Below are positions 54,116 through 64,000 of a stretch of 64,000 nt of DNA, piece after piece. The translations under genes were made by a program, and so were the position numbers. Under the pieces are notes generated by a model. That model searched no databases. It had not been told where the DNA came from and worked only from the letters and a program-made list of their open reading frames with translations. Each line of letters opens with the position of its first letter. Within the stretch, counting starts at the first letter, position 1. Source of the stretch: Imbricaverruca yamaguchii (lineage: Eukaryota > Arthropoda > Thecostraca > Neoverrucidae); assembly GCA_034440575.1 (NCBI GenBank), contig JAOTOL010001207.1, positions 62,001 through 126,000 of the forward strand, written 5' to 3'.

Positions 54116-54570
54116 TCGTGGCTCAAGAGCCTCAAGCTTAACGATCAGATACTGACCAGACCAGACCAGATCCCAGTCCCGCGGCCCACCGGCGAAACAG
54201 TGTGGGCGGCACCGTTAGACGTCAAAGTGCATAAAGTGCGTCGCGAACCACCCAAGAAACAAACAAACAAACAAACGGCTGAGGGCATGCTTGACTACAT
54301 GCCGCACAAACAAGTCAGCTGCATCAACTTCATTCTTGTGTCACAACTAGTGATGCACCGGATAGTTAATTCTGATATCCGGCCGAATAGTATATCCGGC
54401 CAGATCGTGAGTAATATCCGGCCCGGATAATCCGGCCGGATACTGAACCTTTTAGGTTCCTACCATTCCACCTTTTTCCTCATGTGCATCCATTAAAAAT
54501 GCAGATCATTGCAGGCCCCCAAAACCCCTCTTCATTAAGCAAACAAGCAATGGCATGCTTTATCCCAAAC

Positions 54571-54933
54571 TGGCGGATCCAGGGGGCAAAATGGACATTT
54601 GCCCCCCAAACAAAAATGGTGCTGAAAAAAAAACGTATTCGCCCTCCCCCCCCCCCCCAAACGTCGGCAAACTGAAATGTTTGCCGCATTACAGACTGGC
54701 CAACATCGGTCCCCCCGACCCCGTGGACACGACAAATACCACACCAACAATTACTTCCCTCCCCCGCCGGGCCGACCCACCCCCAACCCGGTCGACGACA
54801 AACAAACACCATGCAACATCGCTCTCCCCCCCCAGATCGACGACACAACACCACGCCAACATCGCTCCCTACACCCCCGCCCTCGGTCGACAAGTGCTGG
54901 TTAATTTTTGCCCCCCAACTGGAGCGCCCCAGG
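54571..54933. mobile_element. 363-bp MITE nested in the hAT
   Basis: Perfect 8-bp duplication tcccaaac (54563-54570 and 54934-54941). Ends are related inverted repeats: left tggcggatccagggggcaaaa, and right (reverse complement) cctggggcgctccagttggg then gggcaaaa. The interior is a degenerate tandem repeat of about 60-70 bp (ccaacatcg(c/g)tcccc...cgacgacac). Its build recalls the large element at 8419-14311. Confidence 0.85.
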
Positions 54934-55130
54934 TCCCAAACCTCACCTCAGTATAGAGGATTTTTATTTGCCGGCTCTTGGCACTTCGCTCGCATCCGAA
55001 GTCCGTCGGAGCGGTACGCCGGGGATGGATGCGCCAGGGAAACATTTTGCACGCGCGCGCATAGCTTTTTAACATAATTTGCTGGCCTGCTGCGGCATTC
55101 GCTTCGGCATTCATTCACCTGGAACGCCAG

Positions 55131-56646
55131 GTGTCAGGAACGTCCATCTTCACAGCTGTTTCGGGTTTAATCTTCTACGTTGTTGGCCTATGGCTTAGGT
55201 GGCATAGCAGGGCACTCACGTTCCGCATTCGTTTGGGCTATATTCAAACTGTGCGACGACAGCGATACCTATGCAGAATGCAAAATCTGCAAAAGACTTA
55301 TCAAGAGACGCCACGAAAGCGCAGGACAGAAAACCTTCAGCACGACTCCGCTCCAGAATAACTCGAAAATGAAACATCCGGACGAGTACGAAACGCCCAA
55401 GCAAGCGAATCGCGGCTGTTTTGCGTCTGTCTCAACCTTTTCGAGAGGAAGGTACGCCAAAAGATCGGAAGATTTCCGCTATTAAGAAGCAGCTATCGAT
55501 CCAAGAATCATTTGAGTCAAGGAAGATCTGGGACATTGACGACAGCCGCGCCAAGGACATTAACAGGGACGTGATGATAATGCTGGCCGTGGACAACCAG
55601 CCGTTCTCGATCGTAGAAGAGGACGGCTTCATCGACCTCGTCGCCAAACTTCAGCCGCGGTATCTACTGCCCAGCCGGTGCTACTTTTCCGACGCCATGC
55701 TGCCGAGGCTGTACGACGAAGTGAAGGGCGAGGTTCTGTTTGAGTTAGAGAGCTGTGACGGCAGCTACGTCTCCTTCACGTCCGACATCTGGACATGCTC
55801 ATCGTCGCAGGAAACTTTATTTCAGCCTTTCTGCCCACTGGATCAAGAGCAATTTCCAGCGTCGAGACGTCCTGAAAGCGGCCCACTTTCCGGCATCACA
55901 CAGTGGCACCAACACCTCGGAGATGCTGACGAAGATGTGGGACGAGTGAAACCTAGTCAGAAGTCGGCGGCATCTACGGATCCGTGACGGGGCCTCCAAC
56001 ATGACTGGGTTGCGAGCTGGGCGATATTCCGGCCGTGCACTGCACTATCCACCGTCTTCAGTTGGTGGTTGGCGACGCCATCCGGTCGCAGCCGGCTGTG
56101 AACGCGCTCCTCACCAAGTGTCGGAGGCTGGTGACTCACTTCGGCCACCTGTCGGTGGCCTGCACTACCCTCAAGGAGCTCCAGCGAGCTAAAGGCCTGC
56201 AACCGCGACTTCTGGTGCAGGACGTTCCGACGTGGTGGAACAGCTCGTACTTGATGGTGCAGAGACTGGTGGAGCTGAAGCGGCCAGTTCTTCTCTACCT
56301 GGCACAGATGGTGAGCCAGGGCCAGACACCAGCTGCGAAGCAACAACGCCGTGGCGGCCAGGGTGACCTGAAGACTGCAGCGGAAGAAGTGCAGAACTTC
56401 TTCACGCTCCCCCTCTCAACTCGCGAGACGGACCCAGTTCAGTGGCGGGGCGAAACAGGGCGAGCAAATTCGTTCCCTCGCCTGCGCGCTCTCTCGCGTA
56501 AACTCCTGTCCGCCCCGTCGTCCTCCGTGTTCTCAGAGAGAATGTTCTCGGAGTACGGAGCAATCTTCGAGGATAGGAGGAGCAGGCTTCTGCTGCGCCG
56601 CGGGGAGCAGCTCCTGTTTCTTCACCACAATGTGAAGCATTTCTGA
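55131..56646 (+). pseudogene. hAT transposase with BED zinc finger, frameshifted
   Basis: The N-terminal part in one frame reads SAFVWAIFKLCDDSDTYAEC, KICKRLIKR and MKHPDEYE, a BED-type zinc finger (Cys-x2-Cys then His-x-Glu region). The next frame, from 55421, gives KKQLSIQESFESRKIW, VDNQPFSIVEEDGFIDLVAK and SYVSFTSDIWTCSS, the start of the RNase-H-like catalytic domain. A third part from 56035 has VQDVPTWWNSSYLMVQRLVE, and from 56510 PSSSVFSERMFSEYGAIFED and RRSRLLLRRGEQLLFL, the hAT C-terminal dimerisation motif. Much of the central domain is missing. It ends with a stop at 56646. Best read as a ZBED4-like or Ac-like hAT transposase, inactive by deletion and frameshift. Confidence 0.92.
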
Positions 56647-57101
56647 ACCAGGTCGTGTTTTGATTGACGTCACTCAGTGTAACTCAGCGTCACAGCGTCA
56701 CTGAATGCTGAGTACGCACTTACAATCTTCGAAGGGACAATAAAGATCATACGCTTGGTCGTTTTTTATCGTCTGCTTGTTGCGTTAGGGGACACCCAAG
56801 TGGTGAACACTAACTGGAAATGGTTGCAAGCAATGGAAAATATCCGGTATCCGGCCGGATAGCAAGAAATATCCGGCCGGATAACGAATAGTTGAACATT
56901 CGTGATATCCGGCCGGATACCTGGCCGGATAGTCTATCCGGTGCATCCCTAGTCACAACAGGAGGAAATGGACGCCGCGGCCCATCTTATCGAGCGCTTC
57001 TCGAAAGCCATCACGATGAAAGAAGCACGGGTACGATTTCGCACCAGCGACCCATAGCACCGTCGCTGTCATGAACTGTCATGACAGAACAGAACTGTCA
57101 T

Positions 57102-57147
57102 GCCTCGCATCTGTAGACAGTTCATGAACTGTATACAGATGCGAGGC
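57102..57147. repeat. Near-perfect 46-bp palindrome
   Basis: The arms gcctcgcatctgtagacagt and its partner actgtatacagatgcgaggc pair with one mismatch around the centre tcatga. A shorter gtcatgac palindrome precedes it at 57068-57085. Confidence 0.9.
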
Positions 57148-57159
57148 GTGTGATGATGC

Positions 57160-57785
57160 CTGGGTGAAGTGAGACGTGTTAGTGTGCGTGTTGTGTTGAT
57201 TGATGTTATTCCAGTGATAGATATCCGGTTGAACTGGGATCCTGGCAAGGTACGGGGTAATCTGCAGATCTGCAGATCATTACATCGTATTGCAATATAA
57301 TACTGTTTTGCTGCATATTATTTGATTGCATTACATTGTGTAATTATATTACTTTGTTATATTACATCGATGTGGGCGACTCATGATGAAATTCTACTCA
57401 CTTTAGTCTCAGCATGTGTCAATGGATGCGTCCGCGCCAAATATGTTCTCAAACAGTTCAAGATGAATGTGCTTGCTCAGTTAATGAGTTTCACCTTTTC
57501 GTTTACAAAATGTGGGGTTTCAAACGCAAGAACGTTCATATCACAGTGGTTGGGTGTGCTATAAACACTGCGTTGTTGTCGGTGAAATATGGTCGTACAT
57601 TTTGTATATACTGACATTTATAAAGGTGTATCAGGTGAAAATTCTCAATCCATTTTTCCTTACATGTGACGATCTAGGATTTCACAAATCATCCTTCGTC
57701 GTTTCTACAGTTCCAAAATAGCATTGTGACTGTCTCGGAGGTCAAACTAGGTCACGTTATCTTAGATCACAAGCATCCAGTGTTG
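57160..57785. other. Non-coding stretch, nothing recognised
   Basis: AT-rich, with short random frames only. Confidence 0.5.
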
Positions 57786-57789
57786 GTAA

Positions 57790-59405
57790 GGTGGCCATTT
57801 TTTTGGAACTTTTGCCATCCAAAGAATCATACACTCCAGAAAAAATACACTCCTTGCATTGCTGGATGAAGACATGCTGTGTAACTAGCAAGACAGATAC
57901 ATGTAATTATACAAGAGTGATAACTTGGGTGGAGAGGAAGCTTCAGTCATACTGGGTCCCCTACCACATAAAGTTTCCGGTATAATTGAGGATAATAACA
58001 CATTTGTTATTTCAGGTCATCTGTAGGCACATTCCAAGCGGGGGCAGGAGTGAAGCTGAAAATGAGATGCCAGCCAGATTGGAAGAATATCAGCTTGCTA
58101 GCATACACAAGTACAACAGATGTCAACAGATGGCAAAATATGGATCACTGCAGTCTGAATATGATCTTAATGCTACTGAACATTCCATATTTCATAACAT
58201 TCCATCTTCCATGTCATTCCAAAACATTCCATTTGTGCATGTATGATTTCTGGTGAAGTGCAGGTGAATTAATAAACAGCCATCAATGCTTTCATGTGTA
58301 TGTTCTCAATTTATGGAAAACACTTGAGAACAGAGTGCAGATGTGCCCAGAAGAATGTATGGATGAACACCAAGAGCTAGAGTGGCATCCACACAACGGG
58401 TAAGCCACAATGTGTAGCACTTCCCCAAATCCCCAAAGTACTGGTGGATATGAGCCATGTTTTGCCACAGCAAAAACATTTCCATGGGCACTATTACTTT
58501 TCCACACATGTTTTACACACATTTTACCTCCATGAAGCATATAAAGGTATCATGTTTGGCTAAGTTATGCTAGATTAGTTTTTTTTTGTAAGTTACCATT
58601 TATCAAATCCCTTTGGGGATCATTCAGGATTATAAAAAAAAGTTCTTGAATTAAAGAAACCACTCAGGCTAGCATAGGCTGTTTGGTTAGAATAGGCCCT
58701 TTACTTTTAATTTTTAAAGGAAAAAATTGCTTAGAAAATTTCCATTAAAAAAGGCTTTCTTGCATCCAGTTAGGCTGCAACTTTTTTCTTCATTTTTAAC
58801 ATTACATTTCATGGTATATTTCCCAACCAAACCTGAGCCACTTTTTGGTGTCATTTTGCTACCCAGTGCACTTGCCAAAAAATTGTGTGGTAACATCATG
58901 TAAGTACCTACATTATGAACACATTCATAATCATTGCACAACAAAAATAAATTTCAAGAAATAAAATCACCTTAAACTCCAAATTTGTCCATTCAGAAAG
59001 TCAGAGACAAGAAATGTTAAAAGTATAATGGTATTCAATGGAGAATGGCGACAGGATGCACCCAACAATTCCCTGAACATTTCATGAATGCACAAATAAT
59101 GCTTGAATGCATGCATATCTATAATATCTGCAGTCAATGTGCACTGAAGAGACCCAGCCCCCATTTTGAAAGAAAAACATTCACGCTTCAAAATGTGGTA
59201 AGTGAAAACAGGATTTTCCAGACAAAAGCAAAGCAATCAGTTTTGTTCATTACTACACTTGTCGGCAAAACATCGCAGCAATTAACATTATCATGTCTTG
59301 CTCATTGTATTATCTGAAGACATCCCGTCACACAACACAGCTTACAGCTTTGGTTTATCCAAATCAACAATTCGAATAACCGCGAAGATATTTGATATAG
59401 GTAAG
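57790..59405 (-). repeat. Dispersed repeat, copy 2, first segment
   Basis: Inverted match of 16210-17780. The last 8 bases (taggtaag, 59398-59405) are the target duplicate of the next insertion. Confidence 0.85.
57985..58246 (+). CDS. Conserved unknown open frame in the dispersed repeat (copy 2)
   Basis: Not recognised. It is the partner of the minus-strand frame at 17350-17667: VICRHIPSGGRSEAENEMPA, RLEEYQLASIHKYNRCQQMA, DLNATEHSIFHNIP. A ttatttcag directly before VICRHIP could be a splice acceptor. An in-frame addition (SSMSFQNIP) near the end duplicates part of the last phrase. Confidence 0.4.
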
Positions 59406-60466
59406 CAGGGTGGGAAACTTGCTTTCCGGGTTTGGAGTCGGAGTGCAAACAGATTTCTCCCGGAGTACATTTTCATCCACATATTATTTTTAATGCATGG
59501 AATATATTTGCCGGGAACCGACGAGAAAAGCATATGTACCTATAGTCAGTATCTACGTAATAGGCATAATACACATTATTTTTGGTCACATCAAAGCATA
59601 GAAACAAAGAAGTGAGCAATGGATGGCACCACAAGACAGGGAGTTGTGATCAGCTCAGCTTTGTCTCTCATAACTCACAGGAACAATGCGCCTTCCTTTC
59701 TCTGTTGGTCTCAGCATAATGCTAGGCAAAATGAAAAACAAATAATTCACGGTTCACCCTCAGCTCAGAGCGCACACCTACCTACATACACAGCCAATTC
59801 CCCTGCACGATACGGACCCCCACCACTACCCCAACGCAGTCGGAATCGACGGCGGTGCGCAAAGGATCAGTCAAGGTCTTGTGTTTGTGGCATGACACTG
59901 TTAAGTGTTAAAAACACGTGTTCAAAGTTGCTAATGGTTATGACGGCATTTAAAAAATACCTTGCATTGATTGGTTTAAGGACAGTTTTCGTAACAGAAA
60001 ATGCTAACGCAGCAAATTCCGATCGGCGGCCTCCGCTGCACTCCGGAAGCGACTCTTAAAACGGTCAGTTTTTCCCACTATAGGGTGGCTCGAAAGCAGG
60101 TTTCTGGAGACGCACCGGCTGAATTTGTAGCGACCGGAGGCCATTATATTCAGTGCGCATGCGCGAAGTTTGGCGCGTTGTCGTCGGTATTTCCGCTGTT
60201 TGTGGTTTCGTGTGGTGTGTGTGTTCGGTTGCTGTCTGTATGCTTGATGGTACGAAAAGTGTATAGTTATTTGGTAACCGTAAGTAGAATAACATGTTTG
60301 GTGGATATTTTCTTCAATCCTGTATTAGTTTTTTAGTAGTATTTTTGTTCCTTCTGTATGTTTGTGTCGGAGTACATGTGGAGCCCATTCTATCCGGTAT
60401 GAATCCGGAGTGCAAAAATGTTTTAAGAGATGAAATCTCTTAAAAAGTGCCTTAATTACCACCCTG
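59406..60466. mobile_element. Non-autonomous hAT-type element, 1061 bp
   Basis: Perfect 8-bp duplication taggtaag (59398-59405 and 60467-60474). Ends are CAGGGTGG, inverted at the right as CCACCCTG. Both subterminal regions carry ggagtgcaaa in inverted orientation. The empty site is visible in copy 1 of the host repeat at 16197-16212. No transposase frame. Confidence 0.93.
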
Positions 60467-61429
60467 TAGGTAAGTAGGTAGGTACCTACATAGTCAGGTA
60501 ATAGTATGAACCGTCATCCCCATGCCTTCCTGCGTGTCGGCTCGAATGGTACAAATGACGTCATCTGGGGTACCACTTTTAGGCCGTTTTAATGGTTTCA
60601 TGCATGTTAAAATGGAAATATTTTCAATTCAATTCACTTTCTAAATCCTATAATATCACGCCTGTGCTTTTGGAATCGCGTTGAGGTATTATTTTATAAT
60701 TCTCAGTTAGGCTGCGAATTAGGCGACGACCATCACGAATGCAGCGTTTTATGGGAATTCATTTACACAAATTCTTAGATGGCGCAGTTGAGTCATAAAT
60801 AGCGCAGTTGTTTACATAGCTCCCTCGTAGGTTTGTTTTGTGCTTGGTTTTATGTCTGTCGCACCTCGTGTTCGATGTACGTGCGTTTTAGTTTTGGTTG
60901 TATTGTATAGTGTTCTGTTGTGGTGTGGCTTTATCATCTGGAAGAAAGATATAGAAAGAATAGATTGTCACCCAACATGCTTATGTTTCCAAGAGATGAA
61001 AATGCATATTAGACCTCGTTGGCATTGAAAAGTATCTGATGGAGTTCATCCAACCAGCCCATCCATTTGTTCCAACCACTTTACCTCTGATAATTATGAT
61101 AATAGCCACGGATGCAGCTGAAAATAATGTCAGTATCAACACCTGTCTTTTCTGGTGTCATTCCATGAATTATCCTGCCTATCAGATCTGTATGGTATGG
61201 AATATTGCATCATTCTTGTCTGGAATGCTAACTACATTTTGGAGCATCTTAGACATCAAGACACAAAATATCAGTGTGACTATGAGCCACAAGGGCCCTT
61301 CTTGGTTGCACTCTGAACACTCAACCAGTTGCCCACCAAATCCGTCGATCAGCCCTCCCTGGAATATCAATTCTCCTGACCATGAACAAATTTAAAGACC
61401 TCAGCGAGTGCTCCTCTGAACTTTCTATA

Positions 61430-61800
61430 TCGAAGTGAAAACATGTTCAATTTCTTCAATCTTTCCTAATATGCCAGGTTGCTTATGTCATTAACCATTT
61501 TTGTAGCCATATTTTGTACTCTCTAAAAGCGAACAATCTTTTTCATAACTAGGAGCCAAAGCTTGGCCACAGTATTCCAAACGTGGCCTGACATGCACAG
61601 TAAAGCTTCCTAATGACTTCCTCACTTATGTATGATACATTCCTATATATTTCCCCAAGCATTCTCAGTGCCTTCTTCCTGGATTCTTTCGTCTCTTCTG
61701 ATGCCCTTAATCTTGTGTTCAGAATAACACCAAAGTCCTTCTGCTGAGTCACCGATAGAACTTGGCCACGGCCATCAAATATGGAGCCTTCATATGCGGC
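61430..61800 (-). pseudogene. LINE reverse-transcriptase thumb fragment
   Basis: The minus strand reads KDFGVILNTRLRASEETKES, KKALRMLGEIYRNVSYISEE and VIRKLYCACQATFGILWPSF, which fits the region after the FADD centre in CR1-like LINEs (D-L-G-V-I-V...R-M-L-G...L-Y...V-R-P-x-L-E-Y). Flanking sequence on both sides is degenerate. Confidence 0.7.
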
Positions 61801-62389
61801 TTACCTTGTCTTCATATCTTATCTTTGTATAGCTAAATAAAGAACCAGTTGAATTAGTTTGATGCCACTTCTATTCACATGAATTTTAACACGACCATCA
61901 TCAGCAAACTGGGACTGGAGCAGGACGGCCTTGCCGTCACTGCCGGCTTCGTCGCCTACAAAGTGAGGCGTCAATACATCGCTTGGCTTTCCGACGTCTG
62001 AAGCACCGGAAGCGCTCCTGGCCGTTGTGTCCAGCTCTTGGTCAATCGCCATCGGTCGCGGCGGGCGCTGCATGCCACATATGTGGTAGAGGGCGATGCC
62101 AAACCAGTTCAATTCTGATGTCTGCTTCATCATGGACTCAACCTGCACAGGCGACACCAGCATCGTGAGACACGGGGTGGGCGTCATTAGTAGCCGGCAG
62201 CCGAAGCTAGGAGTGTGGCTAGTTGTGTGAGACGGAGGCTGATTCGAGTTAGGCTGCATGTGCGCATTGGCTGGTTGCGCAAGAACTCTGCTCGGCAGAG
62301 CGCAGGGGGAGGCATCTGGGCAGGTCCGCCATCATGTCACCAGGCAGCGATAGGATGTCCACCCTCACACTGCCGGCCATGTGTCACCG

Positions 62390-62740
62390 TCTCTGCTGTG
62401 TGTCGTGTCGTGTCGCTCGGGTCTGCCCTTTGTAACCGTGTTTCTTGTTGCCACCGTGACCAGGGGCGGACTGGCGGCGCCTCCTGTGTTCCCGCTCTGG
62501 CGGCATTTTGCATTGGTTTCATGCCGCCCGATCCTGCCGTTGTGTTGGCGTGTTTTGCTGCTGCCACTTTGACCACTGACGGGTTGGCGGCGCTCCCGCC
62601 TCCCTGTGTCGGCCCGCCCTGGCGGCACTTGACTCGGCCGTCGTATCGCCCGGTCCCACTGACCTGCTGGCGTGTTTTGCTGCTGCCGCTGTGACCAGGG
62701 GAAGACAAGCTGCGCCCGTCCTCGCGGCACTTGACACTGC
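62390..62740. repeat. Imperfect tandem repeat of about 115-120 bp
   Basis: The phrases ttgctgctgccac/gctttgacca, then ggcggcgc, then ctggcggcactt recur at about 62457, 62570 and 62691. Three imperfect units. GC-rich, and open in several frames without protein similarity. Confidence 0.7.
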
Positions 62741-62799
62741 TACCGGCTCTGGTACTGCCATGAAACAGGTGTGGCGTATGGCATTTCATTGTTGCTCAT

Positions 62800-63700
62800 G
62801 AGGCCTATGATCATTAGTCTGAAAGAACGATATGCAAAGTCTCTGCTCCACGAACTTCGATTGTGATCCTTCATTCATGCTCTGAATCGGAAACAGCACA
62901 TAAGCCGACTAGGTCGGCTACGCGGACGTGTAGGAGTGTTTTGAATCATCCAGATCTAGTTCTGAACGCATTGTTAGGGAATGCCGCCAATACATGCCTG
63001 ACCGCTTTTAGCACCCCATGTCTGACCGCTTTCCAGTCCATCCGCCGAATGTAACCTCCGAACTAGAGTGAAATTTTACATACTTTTGGGATGGGTCAAC
63101 CTCCGCTTACGACTGGCGTGAGCCCACCTCCCCCAATCCATAGGCCTTCCTGTTACCTCCAGGCATTGCTTTCCAAAATCGTTTTCCGGAAGTTCCACCC
63201 ATGTTACTGAGCTGGTACGGAGGTTCACAGATGCCCCCATAAAAGGGATGTCTGCCTCTCACGTGCTCCCTATGGTCCTGTCGATCTTAAAAAAGAAATG
63301 ATTGTCTCCTTCCTTGCCTCCTATATCAGGGGCACTGCCGCATATAGAGGGGTTGAAAGGCCTTTCGGTCAATTAATTTTGGCATGCAGCACCATAAGCC
63401 CAATGCTAAATTTGATGTACATTAAAGGACTCGACCCCCCTCCCCACCTTATTCCATCATGGCGACGACCACACTTCAGATACGTCCTTACTGCATTTCG
63501 CCGCAGTAAGATGCTAATTCTCTGCCATATTTGACCTGTCTTACCTCGCTTCGTACGTTCTTCCGGGTATATGTGCATAAAAGGTATTGGAGATCCCTTC
63601 CGGGACTATGACGCTCAAAGTTTTGCACCTACACTTATTAAATCCTCATTTTATCCACCGTACTGTGCATACGCTGCATATATTCGACAGCGTGTTAGTG
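62800..63700. other. Unannotated part of the 3.3-kb insertion
   Basis: No protein similarity recognised. Short random frames only. Confidence 0.45.
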
Positions 63701-63795
63701 GCTTGGCCCGTATTAAGTGGTACCCCAGATGACGTCATATAAGGACCTGCGCAGAAAGCTGCGCAGTAGGGATGACGCCACCTCGTATATATCGC

Positions 63796-64000
63796 CTTGG
63801 TGTCAACTCTCATACCTCGAGCCAAACACGCAATCAATTCCATCCGGATAGCAGCGAAGAGCTTTAAAGAAAATCCTTCGTTGAATAGAAAAATCACTAC
63901 GCTCCGCTAACCAAATATAGGAAGTTACCTTTACCAGCCCGTCCGCGTAGGAAGGTTCGTTCTTAGATTCAATGAATTCACCGCTCTCCATTTCCCACTC
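63796..64000 (-). repeat. Dispersed repeat, copy 2, last visible segment
   Basis: Inverted match of 15975-16185. It begins caactctcatacctcgagcc and ends ctccatttcccactc at the window edge, so the repeat continues outside. Confidence 0.85.

Larger units (their letters stand above)
54348..56951 (+). mobile_element. hAT transposon (ZBED type), defective
   Basis: Perfect 8-bp target duplication gtcacaac (54340-54347 and 56952-56959). Terminal inverted repeats are tagtgatgcaccggatag at the left and tagggatgcaccggatag at the right (reverse complement), 17 of 18 identical. Subterminal regions at both ends are crowded with copies of atccggccggat, likely transposase-binding motifs. It encodes a broken BED-finger transposase and carries a nested MITE. 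Confidence 0.96.
60510..63795. mobile_element. About 3.3-kb insertion with inverted ends, class unknown
   Basis: Copy 1 of the host repeat is continuous at this point (caggtaata joined to ccaactctc). Here 3.3 kb intervene. Near the ends a 24-bp perfect inverted repeat occurs at 60555-60578 and 63715-63738, containing tgacgtcatctggggtaccac. A weaker inverted match (cgtcatccc) lies about 35 bp further out on each side. I could not define a target duplication. The inside holds a LINE fragment and a tandem repeat, so it may be composite. Confidence 0.65.

Overview
The window is nuclear DNA of a multicellular animal. It holds one recognisable host gene, spread over at least 20.8 kb as short GC-rich exons with GT-AG introns, set in AT-richer DNA dense with transposable elements and satellites. 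The gene content and the repeat types (non-LTR retrotransposons with CCHC-type ORF1, several hAT elements, a tRNA-derived SINE family) suggest an invertebrate, most likely an arthropod and perhaps a crustacean. That placement is inference only.

Host gene: eleven consecutive plus-strand exons between 30939 and 51754 encode the last 605 residues of PAN3, the pseudokinase adaptor subunit of the PAN2-PAN3 poly(A) deadenylase. All splice phases are compatible and the reading frame ends at a TAG at 51752-51754. The N-terminal part of the protein (zinc finger and PAM2 motif in other animals) was not found and must lie in upstream exons.

Left flank (1-30.9 kb) is almost entirely repeats. In order: a (GACA)n-(GACT)n microsatellite, decayed CR1-like LINEs on the minus strand, a palindromic MITE, a 5.9-kb hAT-type element filled with a 21-bp degenerate satellite (8419-14311, perfect 8-bp target duplication), SINEs, one copy of a dispersed low-copy repeat (15975-17780), a PHD-finger LINE ORF1, a 5'-truncated LINE, a fold-back structure (23.05-25.74 kb), and a 4.4-kb DNA transposon with about 120-bp inverted ends and a three-exon transposase that I cannot assign to a named superfamily (25993-30361).

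PAN3 introns: intron 3 (33399-41250) carries a 42-bp minisatellite whose unit looks like the 3' splice site of the following exon. The array is split by a degenerate 5.8-kb I/Jockey-type LINE. Another intron (45304-47656) carries a 49-bp minisatellite with no stop codon in any frame. LINE and SINE copies share a 3' hairpin whose stem co-varies between families.

Right flank (52.8-64 kb) is a nest of transposons. A decayed second copy of the unassigned transposase is interrupted by a ZBED-type hAT (54348-56951), which is itself interrupted by a 363-bp MITE (54571-54933). It is followed by an inverted second copy of the dispersed repeat, broken by two further DNA elements. No CRISPR array, rRNA or genuine tRNA gene was seen.
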